Below, piece by piece: positions 16,993-24,443 of a DNA stretch of 39,284 nt; positions within the stretch are counted from its first letter, which is position 1; each line of letters starts with the position of its first letter. The notes beneath the pieces are model-generated. The model was given only the letters and a program-made list of their open reading frames with translations, made no database searches and was not told the origin of the DNA. The DNA is taken from the NCBI GenBank assembly GCA_038209965.1, contig JBBQXF010000038.1, positions 1 through 39,284 on the forward strand, read 5' to 3'. The translations under genes and the position numbers were made by a program. This stretch comes from JALONO01 sp038209965. GTDB taxonomy: Bacteria > Bacteroidota > Bacteroidia > Cytophagales > Thermoflexibacteraceae.

Positions 16993-17012
16993 TTTTTTTT
17001 AGCTAATCTGTG

Positions 17013-17083
17013 CACGGGCGGCAGGATTCGAACCCGCATCGATGGTTTTGGAGACCACTGTTCTACCCTTGAACTACGCCCGT
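17013..17083 (-). tRNA. tRNA-Trp (anticodon CCA)
   Basis: On the minus strand it folds as a complete cloverleaf of 71 nt without encoded CCA. The acceptor stem ACGGGCG pairs with CGCCCGT followed by discriminator G. The D arm is GTTC-loop-GAAC. The anticodon stem GTGGT/ACCAT encloses the loop CTCCAAA with anticodon CCA. The T arm is GCGGG-TTCGAAT-CCTGC. It is the first gene of the secE-nusG-rpl transcript, so it must be cut out of a polycistronic RNA. Upstream, tuf would be expected in many genomes but is absent. Confidence 0.97.
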
Positions 17084-17097
17084 TTGAAATCGGAGTG

Positions 17098-17128
17098 CAA
17101 AATTAGGGAACTCGAACTGATTTACAAG
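17098..17128 (-). promoter_or_regulatory. Promoter of the tRNA-Trp/secE/nusG/ribosomal protein operon
   Basis: On the minus strand CTTG (17125-17128) is followed after 19 bases by TAATTTTG (17098-17105). This is a perfect TAnnTTTG -7 box at the spacing preferred by the Bacteroidota housekeeping sigma factor. The predicted transcript start near 17091 is about 8 nt upstream of the tRNA 5' end. It is the best promoter match I found in the window. Confidence 0.75.
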
Positions 17129-17146
17129 GGGATACGTTAAAAAATT

Positions 17147-17701
17147 TCAAAAAACCAATAGATTGTCCAAGTCTATGCCTTTGCCAATTTTGAGATAGGC
17201 CACATAAGCCGCCACTAACAGGGCAGTAAGCAGAAAGCCGGTGAACAGGCCGCTCCAAAACCGGCCTTGCCCGACCCGGGCAAGTTGGGCTTGCAGGACG
17301 CTGACTTGACCCCGGTACTGTTTTTCCACCGCCTCGGCCGGACTGAACCCTTGCTTGAGCTGGGCCTGTAAATCGGCCTCTTGTTTGGCCAGTTTCTCAA
17401 TGTACAACTGTTTTTCGGCAATGAGCAGATCTTTTTCGGCCATGGCATCGTGCAATTGCTGGAATACCGCACTCCCTTCTTGAGCGGCCACTTGTAGTTT
17501 ATCGAGGGCTTTGGCCACGGGAACGGGAACGCCGAGAGTTTTGGCCGTCATGGATCGGGCACTGGCTGGGTTGCTGAACATACTTTTGACGAACATATAG
17601 ACAAGCAGGAGCAGCATTACGGTGGCCAAGCCGATAAAGATGGCGATCTGCTGGTGTTCTTGGGCAGATTTGAAGAGGTCGGTCAGGTAGTTCATAAGCA
17701 T
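17147..17701 (-). CDS. Membrane-anchored coiled-coil protein, function unknown
   Basis: About 184 residues. An N-terminal span (about 20-42, AIFIGLATVMLLLLVYMFV) is followed by a cytoplasmic or periplasmic helical region. That region includes a strongly coiled-coil stretch at about 75-145 (LHDAMAEKDLLIAEKQLYIE, then KLAKQEADLQAQLKQGF) and a second span near the C terminus (about 158-178). Both ends are in the membrane, so the coiled coil forms a loop. I do not recognise a family. ATG 17699-17701 or 17693-17695 is the likely start; the long upstream open frame overlaps the MBL gene and is not real. The stop of the MBL gene is 76 bp upstream on the same strand. Confidence 0.6.
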   Translation of the reverse strand: MLMNYLTDLFKSAQEHQQIAIFIGLATVMLLLLVYMFVKSMFSNPASARSMTAKTLGVPVPVAKALDKLQVAAQEGSAVFQQLHDAMAEKDLLIAEKQLYIEKLAKQEADLQAQLKQGFSPAEAVEKQYRGQVSVLQAQLARVGQGRFWSGLFTGFLLTALLVAAYVAYLKIGKGIDLDNLLVF

Positions 17702-17777
17702 TGGAGCGTTGTACTGGTCAAAGATAATGATGATTGGCAAAAGAAAAAAGCATTGGGCCGCGTTGGCCAGCCGCCGC

Positions 17778-18638
17778 TCAACTGAGATCGGCCAGCCGAA
17801 GAAATTCCTTGGGCCGGATCCCCCGCTCGGTGCTTTGGAGGGAGCAGCATTCGTGGATGGGATCGTGCTCAAAGAACAACAACCAGTCTTCGGCGGCAGC
17901 CCGCTGGAGGATCGCTTCCTTCTCGTGCATGGCTTGGAGCGGGCGCACGTCATAGGCCATCACGTAGGCGATGGGCAAATGGCCCGCCGAGGGGAACAGA
18001 TCCCCGCAGAACAGGATCTTGTGGCCCTTAAAATGGATGAGTGGCAACATTTGCTGCTCGGTGTGGCCATCGACGACCATCAGCTCCACTTGCGGCAAGA
18101 AAGGCACGCTGGTGCTGGCTTGGCCTCCCGTGGGCAGGGGCACGTGCAAAAGTTGCCCGCTGTCGTGCACCGGGGCGAGGTTTTCGACCAAGAAACTGGC
18201 CCGCTCGCGGGGGTTTGGCGCAGTGGCCCACTGCCAATGGGCCGCATTGGTCCAATACTGGGCCTTGGGAAACACCAGTTCGTAGCCCTCACCCGCCCGG
18301 CGGACTCCGCCCCCGCAATGATCGAAGTGCAAGTGGGTGAGGAACATATCGGTGATCTCGCCCGGGCCGATGCCCGTGGCCCGGAGCGAACCCATCAGGG
18401 AGTCGTCCCCGTGCAGGTAATAATGCCGGAAAAACTTTTCGCCCTGCTTGTCCCCAATCCCATTGTCGATCAAGACAGTGCGCCCATTGTCCTCGATCAG
18501 CAGGCAGCGCATGGCCCAAGTGCACATGTTATTGGCATCGGGCGGGTTGAGGTTTTTCCACAGGCTTTGGGGCACTACCCCGAACATGGCCCCGCCGTCG
18601 AGTTTAAAAAAACCGGTGTTGATGGTATAAAGATTCAC
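17778..18638 (-). CDS. MBL-fold metallo-hydrolase
   Basis: A zinc-dependent hydrolase of the metallo-beta-lactamase superfamily, about 286 residues. The zinc motif H-x-H-x-D-H is intact (THLHFDHCGGG), with downstream ligands in DGHTEQQMLPL, LFCGDLFPSAGHLPI and FFEHDP. The N-terminal INTGFFKLDGGAMFGVVP and MRCLLIEDNGRTVLIDNGIG are typical of a widespread cytoplasmic subgroup related to lactonases; the natural substrate is unknown. A GTG start at 18636-18638 (MNLYTINTG) matches that family. The open frame extends 30 codons further to an ATG at 18726-18728, but those residues look non-coding. It is divergent from the acyl-CoA dehydrogenase gene. Confidence 0.88.
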   Translation of the reverse strand: MNLYTINTGFFKLDGGAMFGVVPQSLWKNLNPPDANNMCTWAMRCLLIEDNGRTVLIDNGIGDKQGEKFFRHYYLHGDDSLMGSLRATGIGPGEITDMFLTHLHFDHCGGGVRRAGEGYELVFPKAQYWTNAAHWQWATAPNPRERASFLVENLAPVHDSGQLLHVPLPTGGQASTSVPFLPQVELMVVDGHTEQQMLPLIHFKGHKILFCGDLFPSAGHLPIAYVMAYDVRPLQAMHEKEAILQRAAAEDWLLFFEHDPIHECCSLQSTERGIRPKEFLRLADLS

Positions 18639-18762
18639 AAAAGAGGGGGCTATTGGGTGTCGACCGCTAAATTCGGCTATTTTTTCCCAAAATGCACAAC
18701 ATCGCCAAGAAAGTTGGGACAAAAACATTGGACTGTCTACGCCATTTCTTTGGGCAAAGCGT

Positions 18763-18770
18763 TAATTTTG
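18763..18770 (+). promoter_or_regulatory. Candidate -7 box of the acyl-CoA dehydrogenase gene
   Basis: TAATTTTG is a perfect TAnnTTTG match 49 bases before the ATG at 18820. A matching TTG at the usual distance is not present (TTTG lies only 10 bases upstream), so the promoter is plausible but incomplete. Confidence 0.4.
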
Positions 18771-18819
18771 TGCCATTGATGGTGGTTGCACCGCCACCTA
18801 AACCAATAGACCCAATACC

Positions 18820-19959
18820 ATGAATTTTGAACTTACCGAAGAACATTTGGCCGTACAAAAAGCGGCCCGCGAATTTGCCCAGACTGAACTACTGCCCGGC
18901 GTTATTGACCGGGACGAAACCCAGACTTTTCCCACCGAGCAAGTGAAAAAGATGGGCGAGCTGGGTTTTATGGGCATGATGGTGGAGCAGCAGTATGGCG
19001 GCAGCGGCATGGATGCCGTTTCTTATGTACTCGCCATGGAAGAGTTGTCCAAGATCGATGCCTCCGCCTCAGTGGCCATGTCGGTCAATAACTCGCTGGT
19101 CTGTTGGGGGTTGGAGATGTATGGCAATGAAGCCCAAAAACAAAAATACTTGATCCGGCTGGCCAAGGGCGAAATCATCGGGGCGTTTTGCCTCTCCGAG
19201 CCTGAGGCGGGCAGCGATGCCACCAGCCAGCAGACCACCGCTCAAGACATGGGCGATCACTACTTGATCAATGGCACCAAAAATTGGATCACCAACGGCA
19301 GCAGTGCTTCGGTGTATTTGGTCATTGCCCAAACCCATCCCGAGAAAAAGCACAAAGGGATCAACTGCCTGATCGTGGAGCGCGGTATGCCCGGGTTTAT
19401 AGTGGGCAAAAAGGAGAACAAACTGGGCATTCGGGGGTCGGATACGCACTCACTCATGTTTACCGACGTGAAAGTGCCCAAAGAAAACCGCATCGGCGAA
19501 GACGGGTTCGGGTTCAATTTTGCGATGAACACCCTCAACGGTGGCCGGATCGGGATCGCGGCCCAAGCACTGGGCATTGCTTCGGGGGCCTACGAACTCG
19601 CCCTGCAATATTCCAAAGAACGCAAAGCATTTGGTAAAGAAATCAGTCGGCATCAAGCCATTGCCTTCAAACTGGCCGACATGGCCACCAAGATCGAGGC
19701 GGCCCGTTTGCTTTGCCTCCAAGCAGCTTACCTCAAAGATGCCCATAAGGATTTTGCCCACGCCAGCGCAATGGCCAAATTGTTTGCTTCCCAAGTGGCC
19801 ATGGAAGTGACGGTGGAAGCTGTCCAGATCCACGGCGGCTACGGGTTCGTTAAAGAATTTCATGTGGAGCGGCTCATGCGCGATGCCAAGATTACCCAGA
19901 TTTATGAAGGGACTTCCGAAATCCAGAAGATCGTGATCTCAAGGGGGATTTTGAAATAG
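18820..19959 (+). CDS. Acyl-CoA dehydrogenase (short/branched-chain type)
   Basis: A 379-residue FAD enzyme that introduces the alpha-beta double bond in acyl-CoA, passing electrons to ETF. The helical N-terminal domain starts MNFELTEEHLAVQKAAREFA. The middle beta domain has GAFCLSEPEAGSDATSQQTT and NGTKNWITNGSSA. The C-terminal domain contains RKAFGKEISRHQAIAFKLAD and the QIHGGYGFVKEFHVERLMRD signature. The catalytic base is Glu363 in IYEGTSEIQ, the position used by short-chain and butyryl-CoA dehydrogenases. Chain-length preference cannot be read reliably. It is the first of a run of plus-strand genes and is followed by a probable terminator. Confidence 0.95.
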   Translation: MNFELTEEHLAVQKAAREFAQTELLPGVIDRDETQTFPTEQVKKMGELGFMGMMVEQQYGGSGMDAVSYVLAMEELSKIDASASVAMSVNNSLVCWGLEMYGNEAQKQKYLIRLAKGEIIGAFCLSEPEAGSDATSQQTTAQDMGDHYLINGTKNWITNGSSASVYLVIAQTHPEKKHKGINCLIVERGMPGFIVGKKENKLGIRGSDTHSLMFTDVKVPKENRIGEDGFGFNFAMNTLNGGRIGIAAQALGIASGAYELALQYSKERKAFGKEISRHQAIAFKLADMATKIEAARLLCLQAAYLKDAHKDFAHASAMAKLFASQVAMEVTVEAVQIHGGYGFVKEFHVERLMRDAKITQIYEGTSEIQKIVISRGILK

Positions 19960-20026
19960 ATCAAACCACGCCCGAGATGGGTTTGGCTGAACAAGTGGTG
20001 CTCCATTGGCAACAATATTTATCAGC

Positions 20027-20069
20027 AAGTTGGCTGAGGTCTTACAGTTTGGGTCAGCCCAACTTTTTG
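20027..20069 (+). terminator. Probable terminator after the acyl-CoA dehydrogenase gene
   Basis: AAGTTGGCTGA (20027-20037) pairs with TCAGCCCAACTT (20054-20065) with one bulged base, followed by a T run (20064-20068). It lies 67 bp beyond the stop and just before the VOC gene. Confidence 0.5.
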
Positions 20070-20087
20070 TATTTGATCTGTCTCAAA

Positions 20088-20480
20088 ATGAAAATTGAAC
20101 ATCTGGCCATCTGGACCCACGATCTGGAGCGCCTGAAAGCGTTTTACCAAACCTATTTTGGGGGCCAAGCCAACGCCAAGTACCTCAATTCGGCCAAGGG
20201 CTTTGCCTCTTATTTTTTGACTTTTGGCGATGGCGGGGCAAGGCTGGAACTCATGCAACGGGCCGATGTGCCCAATCCTGACCACCCGGCAGGCACTGAA
20301 TTGGTCGGTTTGACCCATTTTGCCCTTGCGGTGGGCAGCCCCGCCAAAGTGGATGCCCTAACCGAGCGCTTGCGGTCCGACGGCTTTGCGGTGGCATCGG
20401 ACCCGCGCACCACCGGCGATGGGTATTACGAAAGCGTGGTACTTGACCCGGACGGCAACCGGCTGGAATTGGTGGCCTGA
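20088..20480 (+). CDS. VOC-superfamily (glyoxalase/bleomycin-resistance-like) protein
   Basis: A 130-residue protein with two beta-alpha-beta-beta-beta modules. Metal-ligand positions of the superfamily are present: H5 in KIEHLAIWTHDLERLKAFYQ, a Glu in GGARLELMQ, H in LVGLTHFALAVGS, and a final Glu in DPDGNRLELVA. That pattern fits a glyoxalase-I-like or related metalloenzyme; the substrate is not predictable. ATG at 20088-20090 gives the family N terminus; an open frame 37 codons longer includes the terminator hairpin and is not used. It lies between the acyl-CoA dehydrogenase and nucleotidase genes on the same strand. Confidence 0.88.
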   Translation: MKIEHLAIWTHDLERLKAFYQTYFGGQANAKYLNSAKGFASYFLTFGDGGARLELMQRADVPNPDHPAGTELVGLTHFALAVGSPAKVDALTERLRSDGFAVASDPRTTGDGYYESVVLDPDGNRLELVA

Positions 20481-20529
20481 AATTTTGTTGAACATTAACA
20501 CCGCCCACCTAACTTAAACAGCAATTGAT

Positions 20530-21054
20530 ATGACTAAACAGCGAATGGCCATTGACATGGACGATGTAATGGCCGATGCCACTGGCCGGTTTATTGAGTA
20601 TGTCCAGGATCGGCACGGCAAAACGGTGGGGCGGCACGAACTCCGCGATAAATTGGCCGAAAAAGTGGGCATCCCTTACGCTGACATCCGTTCGTGGCTC
20701 TACGAGGACGGCTTCTTTCGGGGAATGAAGCCCATGACCGACAGCCAGGCGGTGGTCAGGGCATTGGCCGAGAAATACGATGTGTTCATTGTGTCGGCCG
20801 CCATTGAGTTTCCGCAATCGCTGCGCGAAAAAGTGGAGTGGATCGAGGAGCATTTTCCTTTCATCAATTGGAAACACATCGTACTCTGCGGGCACAAGTA
20901 TATTATCAAAGCCGACTACCTGATTGATGATCACGAAAAAAACCTGGTGAGCTTTGAAGGAAAATCCATCGTTTTCAGTGCCCCGCACAACATCCACCTC
21001 ACCAACTACACCCGGGTAAATGATTGGCAAGAGGTAGCTGCGTTGTTTCTATAA
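20530..21054 (+). CDS. 5'(3')-deoxyribonucleotidase-like HAD phosphatase (NT5C family)
   Basis: A 174-residue cytoplasmic HAD-superfamily phosphatase. The nucleophile motif is DMDDVMAD with D9 and D11. Motif II is FIVSAAIEFPQSLREKVEWI (Ser in IVSAA), and the motif III/IV region has the Lys in HKYIIKADYLIDDHEKNL with the acidic pair DD. The size and the RHELRDKLAEKVG cap region fit the NT5C nucleotidases, which dephosphorylate deoxyribonucleoside monophosphates. A start at ATG 20530 is preferred; an AT-rich 49-bp spacer precedes it. It is followed 24 bp later by the MFS transporter gene. Confidence 0.85.
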   Translation: MTKQRMAIDMDDVMADATGRFIEYVQDRHGKTVGRHELRDKLAEKVGIPYADIRSWLYEDGFFRGMKPMTDSQAVVRALAEKYDVFIVSAAIEFPQSLREKVEWIEEHFPFINWKHIVLCGHKYIIKADYLIDDHEKNLVSFEGKSIVFSAPHNIHLTNYTRVNDWQEVAALFL

Positions 21055-21078
21055 GTTGTTCAACCGTTGTTTCCTCCT

Positions 21079-22227
21079 ATGTCCACCCAACCCAGTACCC
21101 TACCCGCCCGAATAGCCGTGGGAGTGATGTTTTTTATCCTCGGTTTTGGCTTCGCGGCTTGGGCTTCGCGCATTCCCGCCATTCAAGCCAAGTTCGAACT
21201 GTCGGTGGGCGAACTGGGCACGGTGCTCTTGAGCCAGCCGCTTGGCTCCATTTTCTCACTTCCGTTGGCCGGTTGGCTAGTGGCCCGCTTTGGCAGCCGG
21301 CACCTCAATCTATTGGCGGCCTTGGGCTTTAGCCTGTTGTTGCCCACCATTGCCCTGGCCAATACCCCTTGGCAGTTGGCCATTGCCTTGTTCTTTTTTG
21401 GTGGAATGTCCGACACGCTCAACATTGCGGCCAACACCCAAGCCGTAGCCGTGGAAGCGGCCCACGGCAAGCCCATCATGTCGTTGTTCCACGGGCTGTT
21501 CAGTTTGGGCAGTCTGGTCAGCGCGGCGGCGGGTGGGATCATGGCCCAGTTGCTGGTTTCGCCACTGGCCCACTTTGGGTTGACGGCCGTCATTGGCATT
21601 GGGCTGGCCCTCGTTTTTTACCCGGCCCTGTTCAAGCACGACCTACCCCGCGATGCCCGGCAGCCGCTGTTTGCCATGCCAGAGTCGGCCATGTGGTGGC
21701 TGGGCCTCATCGGGTTTTGTGCCATGCTGGCCGAAGGGGCCATGGTTGATTGGAGTTCAGTCTATTTCGTCCAAACCTTTCAGGCCACGGGTGGGCTGAC
21801 CACCGCAGGTTACACGGCCTTCTCCTTGGCCATGACCCTCGGCCGGTTCAGTGGCGATTACCTCATCCAGCGGTTTGGCACCCTGCGGATGCTGCGCGGC
21901 AGTGGGGCATTGTCGGCCTCGGGACTGGCCCTGGCCTTGGGTTTCAGCCATCCGGCCGTGGTCATTTTGGGCTTTGCTTTGGCCGGGGCGGGGCTGGCCA
22001 CGGTGGTTCCGATGGTGTACAGCGCAGCGGGCAGATCCAAAACCATGCACGCGGGCATGGCCATTGCGGCGGTGTCCACGGTGAGCTACGCGGGCTTCTT
22101 GATCGGGCCGCCCATTATTGGTTGGGGGGCCGACCTGACCAGCCTCCGCTTGTCGCTCACGCTGGTGATTGCACTGGGGCTAACAACCGCTTTCTTCGCC
22201 AAACGGGCCGTGGAAGGCAATCAGTAG
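21079..22227 (+). CDS. MFS transporter, YbjJ-like
   Basis: A 382-residue integral membrane transporter with twelve predicted spans and the loop 2-3 motif in altered form (LVARFGSRHLNLLAALGFSL). The segment NTQAVAVEAAHGKPIMSLFH followed by GLFSLGSLVSAA is characteristic of the YbjJ-like subgroup of the major facilitator family. The later DWSSVYFVQTFQATGGLTTA and RFSGDYLIQRFG also fit that subgroup. The substrate is unknown; relatives are annotated as sugar or drug transporters without strong proof. ATG 21079-21081 (MSTQPSTLPARIAV) was chosen over an upstream TTG. It follows the nucleotidase gene by 24 bp and could be cotranscribed with it. Confidence 0.87.
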   Translation: MSTQPSTLPARIAVGVMFFILGFGFAAWASRIPAIQAKFELSVGELGTVLLSQPLGSIFSLPLAGWLVARFGSRHLNLLAALGFSLLLPTIALANTPWQLAIALFFFGGMSDTLNIAANTQAVAVEAAHGKPIMSLFHGLFSLGSLVSAAAGGIMAQLLVSPLAHFGLTAVIGIGLALVFYPALFKHDLPRDARQPLFAMPESAMWWLGLIGFCAMLAEGAMVDWSSVYFVQTFQATGGLTTAGYTAFSLAMTLGRFSGDYLIQRFGTLRMLRGSGALSASGLALALGFSHPAVVILGFALAGAGLATVVPMVYSAAGRSKTMHAGMAIAAVSTVSYAGFLIGPPIIGWGADLTSLRLSLTLVIALGLTTAFFAKRAVEGNQ

Positions 22228-22241
22228 GCCAATGGTTTGAC

Positions 22242-22336
22242 TTGTTGTTCCGATTGCGTCCGCCAGTTTCGGGGCTTTACTATTTCAGGTGAAATAGTTC
22301 TACGATGTTGCTTTGTTGTTCCCATTGTTCCCGCCA
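22242..22336. repeat. Imperfect 24-bp direct repeat flanking a 20-bp palindrome
   Basis: Copies at 22242-22265 and 22313-22336 match at 20 of 24 positions (both begin TTGTTGTTCC and end CCGCCA). Between them is a perfect 9-2-9 inverted repeat at 22279-22298 (ACTATTTCA-GG-TGAAATAGT). The block fills the spacer between the MFS gene and the broken GNAT gene. No T run follows the palindrome, so a terminator is less likely than a protein-binding site or a small relic. Confidence 0.5.
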
Positions 22337-22348
22337 ACGGTTATCCCC

Positions 22349-22757
22349 ATGATCGAAGTCCGTTCCATTGCAGCGGCCGATACTTGGCCACTCCACCACC
22401 GGGCCATGTGGCCCGACCAGCACCTGGATCACGTAAAAACTGGTCGAGGATCCAGACAGGCAACATTATGGCCTGTTGGCCGATGGGCAATTGGTGTCGG
22501 TCATCTCGCTTTTCGGCCAAGGCCCCACCGCCCAGTCCCGCAAGTTCGCCGTTGAGCCCACCGAACAGGGCAAAGGCCACGGCTCCCGTTTGTTGGGCCA
22601 TTTGGTGGAAGCCGCTCAACAAATGGGCGTTCAACTGCTTTGGTGCAATGCCCGCACCAGTGCGACATTTCTTTACGAAAAATTTGGATTTGTCACAGTT
22701 TCTGGGTCATTTTGGCAACATGGCACTGAGTATGTGCGCATGGAAAGGATTTTTTGA
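22349..22757 (+). pseudogene. GNAT-family N-acetyltransferase, disrupted by a one-base frameshift
   Basis: The reading frame starts at ATG 22349 (MIEVRSIAAADTWPLHHRAM, then WPDQHLDHVK). It leaves frame at a run of five A (22435-22439). Removing one A continues with LVEDPDRQHYGLLADGQLVS and then the acetyl-CoA-binding motif EPTEQGKGHGSRLLGHLVEA and the C-terminal FLYEKFGFVTVSGSFWQHGT. The repaired protein would have about 135 residues, with an intact Q-G-K-G-x-G pyrophosphate loop. Without correction the first frame ends at 22555 after nonsense residues. It is either a recent pseudogene or a homopolymer error in the assembly. The substrate is unknown. It is followed 25 bp later by the MetE-like gene. 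Confidence 0.8.
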
Positions 22758-22782
22758 ATGTCATCCATAAATATGATCTGCG

Positions 22783-23811
22783 ATGCAACCCATTCCCATC
22801 AAAACAACCGTAGTTGGCTCTCTCCCCTTCCCCGGCTGGCTAGAATTTGGTAGCCAACACTTATCCACTTTTGGCCCGGCCGACGTGGAAGAAATGATCG
22901 AGGACGCGGTCACGGCGGCCATCCAGGATCAAGTGGCCGCCGGACTGGACGTGATCACCGACGGGGAGCAGACCCGCTTGGATTTCAACCTATCCTTTTA
23001 TGGGTATTTGCAAGGGATCGAGGCCAATGAGGCCGAAACCCGCAAATTTGGCCCGCCCGCCCATGACCAGCGGGGAAAGCACAACCTCGTGGCCCCGCTC
23101 ACCGCCCCGCGTGGCTTGGGAGTAGTGGCCGAGTTTAAGCGGCTCCAGCGGCTGGCCCCGGCGGGGCATATCCTCAAGGCATCTTTGCCCGGCCCCTATA
23201 CACTCTCGGGCCGGATGCTGCCCGGTACGCTCTACCGCGACCGCTGGGAGGTGACCGAGGCCCTGCTGCCCTTGGTACGTCAGGAAATCGCCGATCTGGT
23301 GGCGGCGGGCTGCACCGAAATCTGTGTGGATGAGCCATCCATGAGTTGTTATGCCTACAAAGAGGACACCAAGCGGTTTGTCGATATTTTCAATCGGACG
23401 GTGGCCCCGGCGGTGGGCAAGGCCCGGCTCTCGATGCACCTTTGTTTTGGCAATTTCAAAGGCCGATCAGTGGGCAAAAAGACCATCGCCCCCATGTTGC
23501 CCGATTTTCTGGACATGCACGTGGACGAACTGCACTCCGAAATGACGATCCTCAACTTTTCTGAAGTCCACTTGCTGGAGCGTTTTGCCGAAAAGATGGA
23601 CGTGGCCGTCGGGGTGATCGATGTTAAGAGCTATTACATTGAAACCGCCCAAGACGTGGCCGAGCGCATCCGCCGTTGCCTGCCCTACGTGCCCGCCGAG
23701 AAACTGGCTGTGGCCCCCGATTGTGGGATGAGCCAGACCGCGCGCTGGGCCACCCGCCTCAAGCTCAAAGCAATGTGCGACGGGGCGAAATTGGTGCGGG
23801 CTAGTTTGTAA
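22783..23811 (+). CDS. Core-type cobalamin-independent methionine synthase homologue (MetE C-terminal domain family)
   Basis: A 342-residue UROD/MetE-like TIM barrel without the N-terminal domain of classical MetE, as in archaeal and core MetE enzymes. It begins IKTTVVGSLPFPGWL and has DQVAAGLDVITDGEQTRLDF and LKASLPGPYTLSGRM. Zinc ligands are visible: H and C in SMHLCFGNFKGRS, an acidic region in HVDELHSEMTILNFS, and the C-terminal Cys in VAPDCGMSQTAR. Such short enzymes transfer methyl groups to homocysteine, often from a donor other than folate; the donor here is unknown. It may form a unit with the preceding GNAT frame (25 bp apart). Good length and motif match, but the exact reaction is inferred. 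Confidence 0.85.
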   Translation: MQPIPIKTTVVGSLPFPGWLEFGSQHLSTFGPADVEEMIEDAVTAAIQDQVAAGLDVITDGEQTRLDFNLSFYGYLQGIEANEAETRKFGPPAHDQRGKHNLVAPLTAPRGLGVVAEFKRLQRLAPAGHILKASLPGPYTLSGRMLPGTLYRDRWEVTEALLPLVRQEIADLVAAGCTEICVDEPSMSCYAYKEDTKRFVDIFNRTVAPAVGKARLSMHLCFGNFKGRSVGKKTIAPMLPDFLDMHVDELHSEMTILNFSEVHLLERFAEKMDVAVGVIDVKSYYIETAQDVAERIRRCLPYVPAEKLAVAPDCGMSQTARWATRLKLKAMCDGAKLVRASL

Positions 23812-23930
23812 ATCCAAGCAATCCGCTTTGCCCCTTGCTTGGAGCAGCCCACAAATATATTTGCTGGATCGGTTATTTCCCGATCTTATGGCACTATGGA
23901 AGCAATGCGCGAAAAACTTCCATTTTCGGC

Positions 23931-24386
23931 TTATTCACCCAATTCCAAACGCATTTTGAGCCGGGCATTGCCTTCGCCAAAGTACAGTGCGTTTTCGCCC
24001 ACGGTCACGAATCCAAGGCGTTCATACAGGGCGATCGCGGGTGCGTTGTCCGGGGCCACGCTCAAGTACATGGCTGGGCAAAGAAAAGAGTGACAGGCAG
24101 TTAGCAGAGTGTGCATCAACTTTTTGCCAAGGCCCTGGCCCTGGTGGGTTTGGGCCACCGCCAGCGACAGGCACCATGCCGAGCGATCAACCGGGGCAAC
24201 GGCCCCCAGCACATACCCCACCAAGGCCCCGCCGGGGATTTCGGCCACCCAAAAAAGCGGCGCCGAAATGTCCCAAAACTGGCGAAAGACAAACAACGGA
24301 TAGGCCAAGCCCCCAAATTCGGCTTGGTCAAGGGCCACTAGCGATGGCAAATCGGCCAAGGCAGCGGGGCGGAGATGAACGGACAT
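23931..24386 (-). CDS. GNAT-family N-acetyltransferase
   Basis: A 151-residue enzyme with the GNAT fold. It starts MSVHLRPAALADLPSLVALD, then the beta-4 strand WCLSLAVAQTHQGQGLGKKL, where QGQGLGKK is the acetyl-CoA pyrophosphate loop, then the CoA-binding AMYLSVAPDNAPAIALYERL and the C-terminal GFVTVGENALYFGEGNARLK. The pattern of N-terminal helix and ending resembles the RimI/ribosomal-protein or small-molecule acetylases; the substrate is unknown. ATG 24384-24386 was chosen; the open frame extends 87 codons further upstream but runs antisense through the methyltransferase gene. It is divergent from that gene with 57 bp between. Confidence 0.87.
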   Translation of the reverse strand: MSVHLRPAALADLPSLVALDQAEFGGLAYPLFVFRQFWDISAPLFWVAEIPGGALVGYVLGAVAPVDRSAWCLSLAVAQTHQGQGLGKKLMHTLLTACHSFLCPAMYLSVAPDNAPAIALYERLGFVTVGENALYFGEGNARLKMRLELGE

Positions 24387-24443
24387 GGGCTGCGGGACAA
24401 AATGATTTTTTGTAAAACTACCGATTTTCCCCACTTTTGCCCC

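Noticed and set aside
17702..17953. Long upstream extension of the coiled-coil membrane protein
   Set aside because: It overlaps the 3' part of the MBL gene in another frame and has low-complexity Ser/Lys/Arg residues unlike a real N terminus.
17709..18779. Long open frame (356 codons) on the plus strand opposite the MBL hydrolase gene
   Set aside because: It is the antisense shadow of a gene with clear zinc motifs; its own product has no recognisable features and an unnatural composition.
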